Source: Acidobacteriaceae bacterium (GTDB lineage Bacteria; Acidobacteriota; Terriglobia; Terriglobales; Acidobacteriaceae). From it: a stretch of DNA of 64,000 nt. Below the pieces are notes generated by a model. It made no database searches. It saw only the letters and a program-made list of their open reading frames with translations, and was not told where the DNA came from. Positions 59,827 through 64,000 of this stretch are shown in pieces. The position numbers were made by a program, and so were the translations under genes. The stretch covers positions 62,001 to 126,000 of the forward strand of contig PLHW01000010.1 of the NCBI GenBank assembly GCA_003139095.1, read 5' to 3'. Positions within the stretch are counted from its first letter, which is position 1. The number at the start of each line of letters is the position of its first letter.

Positions 59827-61044
59827 GTGGCTCCAGAAGCTGCGAGTGCCATCACTACCGAACCCGCGAAGCCAACGCTTGCTCCTGTCCGAGCCGCTGA
59901 GCCTGACCATCTTCCGGTTCCACCCAGACCAAACTGGCTGAAGTATCTAACCCCGATTTTGGTGGTATTGCTGGCCGGCGCAATCCTATTCACGATCACT
60001 CGGAACTGGAATTCCTGGGAGGGCGGACGAATCGAGCAGGTCACAGACGATGCCTACGTTCGAGGCGATCTCACTCCGCTGAGCACCAAGGTTGCTGGCA
60101 TCGTTCGCGAAGTAAAGGTCTCAGACTTCCAAGCCGTGCACCGGGGGGACCTTCTGGTTCAACTCGACGATGACGATTACCGGGCGCAGGTAGCCCAGGC
60201 TGGTGCGGCTGTCGCGGCCGCGAAAGCTGCAATCGAGAATAACCGGCGCCAGAAACAACTGCAGCAAGCCAAAATCGACCGGGCACTCGCGGGAGTGTCG
60301 CAGGCGCAAGCGGAAATCTCGGCGGCGCAGGCGGGAATTGCGGCCGCTCAGGCCGACGTGGACCGCACGCTTCTCGAACGTCGCCGGCAGGAGGCTCTAA
60401 TAACGACCAACTCCACCACCCACCAAAAGGTCGAACAAGTGGTGGCCGACGACGAACGAGCACGCGCCCAACTGGTCAGCCGTCAGGCGTCGCTCGAACA
60501 AGCCAAAGCGATGCTTACCAGCAGTCAATCGGCAGTCGATGCCGAGCGGCGCGGACTCGATGTTCTGAATTCCCAGGAACTCCTGCTCATCGCCGACCTG
60601 CACGGCAGAGAAGCCGCGTTCACTGTTGCGCAAGTGAACCTCGGCTACACCAGGATTGAAGCTCCCGCGGAAGGCACCGTGGGCGAGAGGCAGGTTCGCC
60701 CCGGACAGCTGGTCTCACCGGGAACCCAGGTGATTCCCTTCGTTGACAAGACGAAATGGGTGCAGGCAAATTACCGCGAAACCCAGTTAACCAATGTCAA
60801 AGTTGGCGATCCAGCGGAACTCCGCATCGACGAATATCCCGGACAGGTCATCCATGGCAAGGTCATTGAAATTGCACCCGCTAGCGGATCGCAGTTTGCA
60901 TTGTTGCCGCCCGACAACGCTACCGGCAACTTCACCAAAGTCGTACAGCGCATTCCGGTAAAGATCGGTCTGGATGATGCCAGCTTAGCCGCCCAACTGC
61001 GACCAGGTCTCTCCGTAATTGCCACGGTCCGCACGCGACGATAG
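59827..61044 (+). CDS. HlyD/EmrA-family membrane-fusion protein
   Basis: 405 residues. GTG 59827 with GAGGAGG upstream. One membrane helix (YLTPILVVLLAGAILFTI, about 40-58). The biotinyl-lipoyl half-motifs are DAYVRGDLTPLSTKVAGIV and NLGYTRIEAPAEGTVGERQV. A long Ala/Gln-rich coiled hairpin lies at about 115-265. The beta-barrel (KTKWVQANYRETQLTNVKVG) follows. It bridges the inner-membrane pump and the outer-membrane channel encoded downstream. Confidence 0.93.
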   Translation: MAPEAASAITTEPAKPTLAPVRAAEPDHLPVPPRPNWLKYLTPILVVLLAGAILFTITRNWNSWEGGRIEQVTDDAYVRGDLTPLSTKVAGIVREVKVSDFQAVHRGDLLVQLDDDDYRAQVAQAGAAVAAAKAAIENNRRQKQLQQAKIDRALAGVSQAQAEISAAQAGIAAAQADVDRTLLERRRQEALITTNSTTHQKVEQVVADDERARAQLVSRQASLEQAKAMLTSSQSAVDAERRGLDVLNSQELLLIADLHGREAAFTVAQVNLGYTRIEAPAEGTVGERQVRPGQLVSPGTQVIPFVDKTKWVQANYRETQLTNVKVGDPAELRIDEYPGQVIHGKVIEIAPASGSQFALLPPDNATGNFTKVVQRIPVKIGLDDASLAAQLRPGLSVIATVRTRR

Positions 61045-61054
61045 CCGGAGCATT

Positions 61055-62719
61055 ATGGCTGCTACAACGATCACAGCTCGCCCACCTGCACCAGCGGAGA
61101 TTGCGCGCGCCACCGCGATGGCGATTCCCTCTGAGCTTTCCACCCGGCCTCTGTTAGGGATTGTCGGCGTCCTTATCGGCGCCGGACTCGTCACGCTCAC
61201 CGGTCGCATGCTTTCGCTGGGGATGGCAGATCTGAAGGGCCACGTCGGCATTAGTTACGACCAGGGTGCATGGCTCGACAGCGCCTATAACGCGGCCCTC
61301 ATGTTTATCGGGCCCTTCAGCGTCTATCTCGGGGGTTTGCTCGGACCAAGGCGCGTCCTTCTGTTTGCCACTGCATTATTTACAGTGACGTGCGCCTTTC
61401 TGCCGCTCATACACAACTATAGTCTGCTGGTTGCGGCACTGGTTGTCGCCGGGCTGACGTCAGGCACCTTTTATCCGCTCACCCTGACTTTTGCGCTTCG
61501 TATTAGCCCTCTGCGATTTCTCCCGATCACGATGGCGTTCTATGCAACGTTCATCGATGGCTCTGTCAATATTGCGCCGTCCCTCTATGGCTGGTACCGC
61601 GAACATCTTTCCTGGCACTGGATGTTCTGGAATTCAGCCCTGATCGCGCCGGTGATGCTGATCTGTATCTATTTCGGGATACCGAAAGCCCCGGCTCGAC
61701 AGAAGAGCGGCCCCGCGCCCAGTTTCGTCGGATTCCTGTACCTGAGCGCCGGATTGGCCCTGATGTTTGCCGCCCTCCAGCAAGGCCAGAGACTGGACTG
61801 GTGGCGTTCCGGCGTATTCAACGGCTTGTTTTGGTCCGGTGCGTTCCTCACACTATGTGCACTCATACGGCGACTACGGGGTCCCAACGCTCTGGTGGCG
61901 CTGCCTTATCTCTGGCGATGGAACACGGTCCTGCTGGGAAGTTTGCTTTTCTGGTTTCGATTTACGCTCACAGGCACCATCATCCTGATTCCGCAGTCGC
62001 TGGCTATTCGCGGCTTCGAAGCCTACCAGATCGGGCCGGCGATCATCTGGAGCGCTGCACCTCTCTTGCTGATTGCGTTAACTGCAGGGCTCCTGATGCT
62101 TTGGGGGCTGGACCCGCGTCTGCTGCTGGCTGCGGGCCTTACCTGCACGGCCTTCGCCGTCTACTTGAACTCTGAGTACACTACCGCCTGGTCGGCGGCC
62201 AACTACTATCGCACCGAGCTGCTTACGGGCGTTGGACAATCCGTTTCTCTGATCGGGCTGGTGGGTTGCATTATCTTGCAGGGCATATTCACGGGGGGGT
62301 TGGCTAAGCCTCCGTGGATTCTGACCTTCTCCGCGTTCTTCCATACGATTCGCTTGTTTGGGGGAACCGCGGGTGCCATCTACATGGCCCACTTCCTCGA
62401 CGAACGCGAGAAGCTGCACTCAAACCTGCTGGGGCTGCACGTGACCTCGGGCAACTGGATTACGAACGGGAATCTTAACGGCCTGGCTGCGGGCGTCTAT
62501 GCAAAATCGCCCGGCATGGCCGCGGCGGGCGCCCGAGCTGCAGGTCTAATCGGTGCCCGGCTGCGTCTGCAGGCCTATTCCCTGAGCCTCATTGATGGGT
62601 TCCTGTTGGTCGCGTGGACTTGCGCCATCGCACTTCTTTTCGTCGCCCTACTGCGCAAGTCACCATTGAACTATGGCGACCTCAGCACGTTGCAGCCAGT
62701 TAAGGAGACGCGTTCATGA
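61055..62719 (+). CDS. DHA2-family MFS drug/metabolite exporter (EmrB-like)
   Basis: 554 residues, about 14 hydrophobic segments. Motifs seen are ISYDQGAWLDSAYNAALMFI near helix 2, LGGLLGPRRVLLFATALF (motif A) and LVVAGLTSGTFYPLTLTFAL (motif B-like). ATG 61055 has CCGGAG upstream. The stop overlaps the next start (ATGA). It forms a tripartite pump with its neighbours. The basic motif A (GPRRVL) is kept. Substrate not predictable. Confidence 0.92.
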   Translation: MAATTITARPPAPAEIARATAMAIPSELSTRPLLGIVGVLIGAGLVTLTGRMLSLGMADLKGHVGISYDQGAWLDSAYNAALMFIGPFSVYLGGLLGPRRVLLFATALFTVTCAFLPLIHNYSLLVAALVVAGLTSGTFYPLTLTFALRISPLRFLPITMAFYATFIDGSVNIAPSLYGWYREHLSWHWMFWNSALIAPVMLICIYFGIPKAPARQKSGPAPSFVGFLYLSAGLALMFAALQQGQRLDWWRSGVFNGLFWSGAFLTLCALIRRLRGPNALVALPYLWRWNTVLLGSLLFWFRFTLTGTIILIPQSLAIRGFEAYQIGPAIIWSAAPLLLIALTAGLLMLWGLDPRLLLAAGLTCTAFAVYLNSEYTTAWSAANYYRTELLTGVGQSVSLIGLVGCIILQGIFTGGLAKPPWILTFSAFFHTIRLFGGTAGAIYMAHFLDEREKLHSNLLGLHVTSGNWITNGNLNGLAAGVYAKSPGMAAAGARAAGLIGARLRLQAYSLSLIDGFLLVAWTCAIALLFVALLRKSPLNYGDLSTLQPVKETRS

Positions 62720-64000
62720 GATGGAAATTACAGCTGTTGCAAATCACGCTGATGTTCTCCGCGGCCCTCGCCTTTGCGGGAGAGCCAGGCGATACTGCGG
62801 CCGCTCGCCACATTACCTTGCATGAGGCGGTGCAGTTGGCGCTGCAACGCAACCACAACGTCCATATCGCCGAATACAAAGTCGAGGAGAAGCAGCACGC
62901 CAAGGAGGCAGCGAAAAGCGCATATTTTCCCACCATTCGAAATGACAGCACCTTCATACACCTGACCGACACGCAGCTGATACAAATCTCCGCGGGTAGT
63001 CTCGGCGGGGTCGGAGGCAGCCCTGTTCCTCCTGGGACGGTGACCCTTAATCAGGGTGGGCGTGACCTGACGACCAGTGGCACCCAGCTGACACAACCTC
63101 TGACGACCCTGCTAAAGATCCGGCCCATGAATGACATGGCGCAAGCGGAACTGCGGTCCTCGCGACAGAGAGCGAAACAAACACAGAACGATGTCGCTCT
63201 AAAAGTTCATCAGCTCTACTACAGGGTTTTGATCGCCCAGATTCACCGTGCCGCGACCGAAGCCAGAATCAAAGCGTCGGAAGACCTGCAAAGCGAACGC
63301 GTCCAGCAGGTGAAATACGGCAGCACATTGGAAGAGAATCTGATCGAAAGCCGCGCGCAACTCCTGGAAGCAAAACAGGAGCTGCTCACTACCGACTTAC
63401 AGCTCTCCGACCTTAAGCTACAGCTCAACGACGCCATAGGACTTCCACTCACAACCGCGCTGGCTCTCGATCCCAACACAGCGGAAGTGGATTCGCCCTG
63501 CGCGCGAGAAACGTGTGTGACTGAGGCGCTCACATCCCATCCCGAGATCATCGAAGCGCGCAACGAAGTGGAGAAAGCCAAAGCCGGCGTTCGCCTGGCA
63601 AAAACGGACATCTACGTGCCGGACGTGGATGCCTTCGCTCGTTACAGCTACCAGAACAACGTTCCATTTCTGGCCCGCAATTTCGGTAGTTTCGGTATTC
63701 ATTTCGGCTACGACATCTTCGACTCGGGGCGCAAGCGTGCGGCCCTTCGCGAGCGCGAGTCTCAGCTGGCCCAGGCGAAAGAAAATCTTGCCCGGCTTAG
63801 TGATGAGGTCGAACTGGCAGTGCAGACCGCATACAACAAGCTGGAGAGGACCGAACAAATGCGGAAGGTATCCGAGGAACTCTTGGCCTTGCGCACCGAA
63901 TCCAGTCGAGTTCTGCATCAGCGACTCGTGCGGGGAGAGGCTCTCAGTTCCCAGGCCGATTTGGGAACTGCCCAGGAACTCGACGCCCAGACGCTGCTTC
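62716..64000 (+). CDS. TolC-family outer-membrane efflux protein, partial (cut by window end)
   Basis: 428 codons without a stop at base 64000. TAAGGAG precedes ATG 62716. Signal peptide LLQITLMFSAALAFA. The first OEP repeat begins ITLHEAVQLALQRNHNVHIA and the second TEALTSHPEIIEARNEVEKA, both with the usual long helices. The Gly/Pro/Val loop GGVGGSPVPPGTVTLNQGG is a surface insert. It is the exit channel for the HlyD-DHA2 pair. Confidence 0.92.
   Translation, partial: MRWKLQLLQITLMFSAALAFAGEPGDTAAARHITLHEAVQLALQRNHNVHIAEYKVEEKQHAKEAAKSAYFPTIRNDSTFIHLTDTQLIQISAGSLGGVGGSPVPPGTVTLNQGGRDLTTSGTQLTQPLTTLLKIRPMNDMAQAELRSSRQRAKQTQNDVALKVHQLYYRVLIAQIHRAATEARIKASEDLQSERVQQVKYGSTLEENLIESRAQLLEAKQELLTTDLQLSDLKLQLNDAIGLPLTTALALDPNTAEVDSPCARETCVTEALTSHPEIIEARNEVEKAKAGVRLAKTDIYVPDVDAFARYSYQNNVPFLARNFGSFGIHFGYDIFDSGRKRAALRERESQLAQAKENLARLSDEVELAVQTAYNKLERTEQMRKVSEELLALRTESSRVLHQRLVRGEALSSQADLGTAQELDAQTLL

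Overview
The window looks like chromosomal DNA of a soil-type Acidobacteriota, probably a Terriglobales relative (Koribacter/Sulfotelmatobacter-like). This is inference from gene content: an Oar-like TonB-dependent receptor with a carboxypeptidase-regulatory-like N-terminal domain, huge beta-propeller (Reg_prop) sensor kinases, a winged-helix/AAA regulator, many small secreted proteins of unknown function, and moderately high GC. I see no tRNA, rRNA, CRISPR array, insertion sequence or phage gene.

Layout. (1) 1-12.9 kb, leftward: one long glucose operon. It has a LamB-like porin with a coiled-coil N-terminus, a FucP-type sugar symporter, two unrelated glucokinases, glucose-6-phosphate isomerase, a free-standing DUF2090 (IolC C-terminal-like) aldolase, and the whole oxidative pentose phosphate route (rpe, gnd, zwf, pgl). 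thiG and a partial thiC follow downstream. (2) 13.3-20.5 kb: a small four-helix membrane protein, then a complete leftward F-type ATP synthase operon (atpBEFHAGDC) with an unusually short c subunit, a short delta subunit and a signal-peptide-like a subunit. (3) 20.8-30.6 kb, leftward: marC, then a glycogen-use operon (malQ, pgm, glgP and an SHB17-like sugar-bisphosphatase), acetate kinase and a tandem universal stress protein. (4) 30.6-39.2 kb: an accessory block of secreted or envelope proteins of mostly unknown function. It includes an OmpA/PEGA protein, a LolA-like protein, a DUF4410-like protein, a glycine-zipper protein, a tiny zinc-ribbon protein and a hexose-6-phosphate mutarotase. (5) 39.3-42.1 kb: a KdsC-like phosphatase, a wHTH-AAA regulator that stops before its usual TPR tail, and a DoxX protein. 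(6) 42.1-52.6 kb: a NarL-type regulator and two tandem Reg_prop histidine kinases whose kinase ends are nearly identical, divergent from an Oar-like TonB receptor that is followed by the C-terminal relic of a second receptor. (7) 53-59.5 kb: glycogen branching enzyme and a stress-type set (DUF1269, HdeD, a STAS-like protein, an AI-2E permease and a 52-residue metallothionein-like protein). (8) 59.8-64 kb: a rightward HlyD-DHA2-TolC tripartite efflux operon, cut by the window end.

How it fits together. Glucose enters by porin and symporter, is phosphorylated, and feeds glycolysis and the oxidative pentose phosphate pathway. Glycogen is built by glgB and mobilised by glgP, malQ and pgm. Acetate kinase and ATP synthase supply energy. 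An intergenic motif (TTTGGCANNTGAC and close variants) occurs at least eight times, always in the same orientation, 100-310 bp upstream of leftward energy or stress genes. It is the best candidate here for an undescribed regulon.
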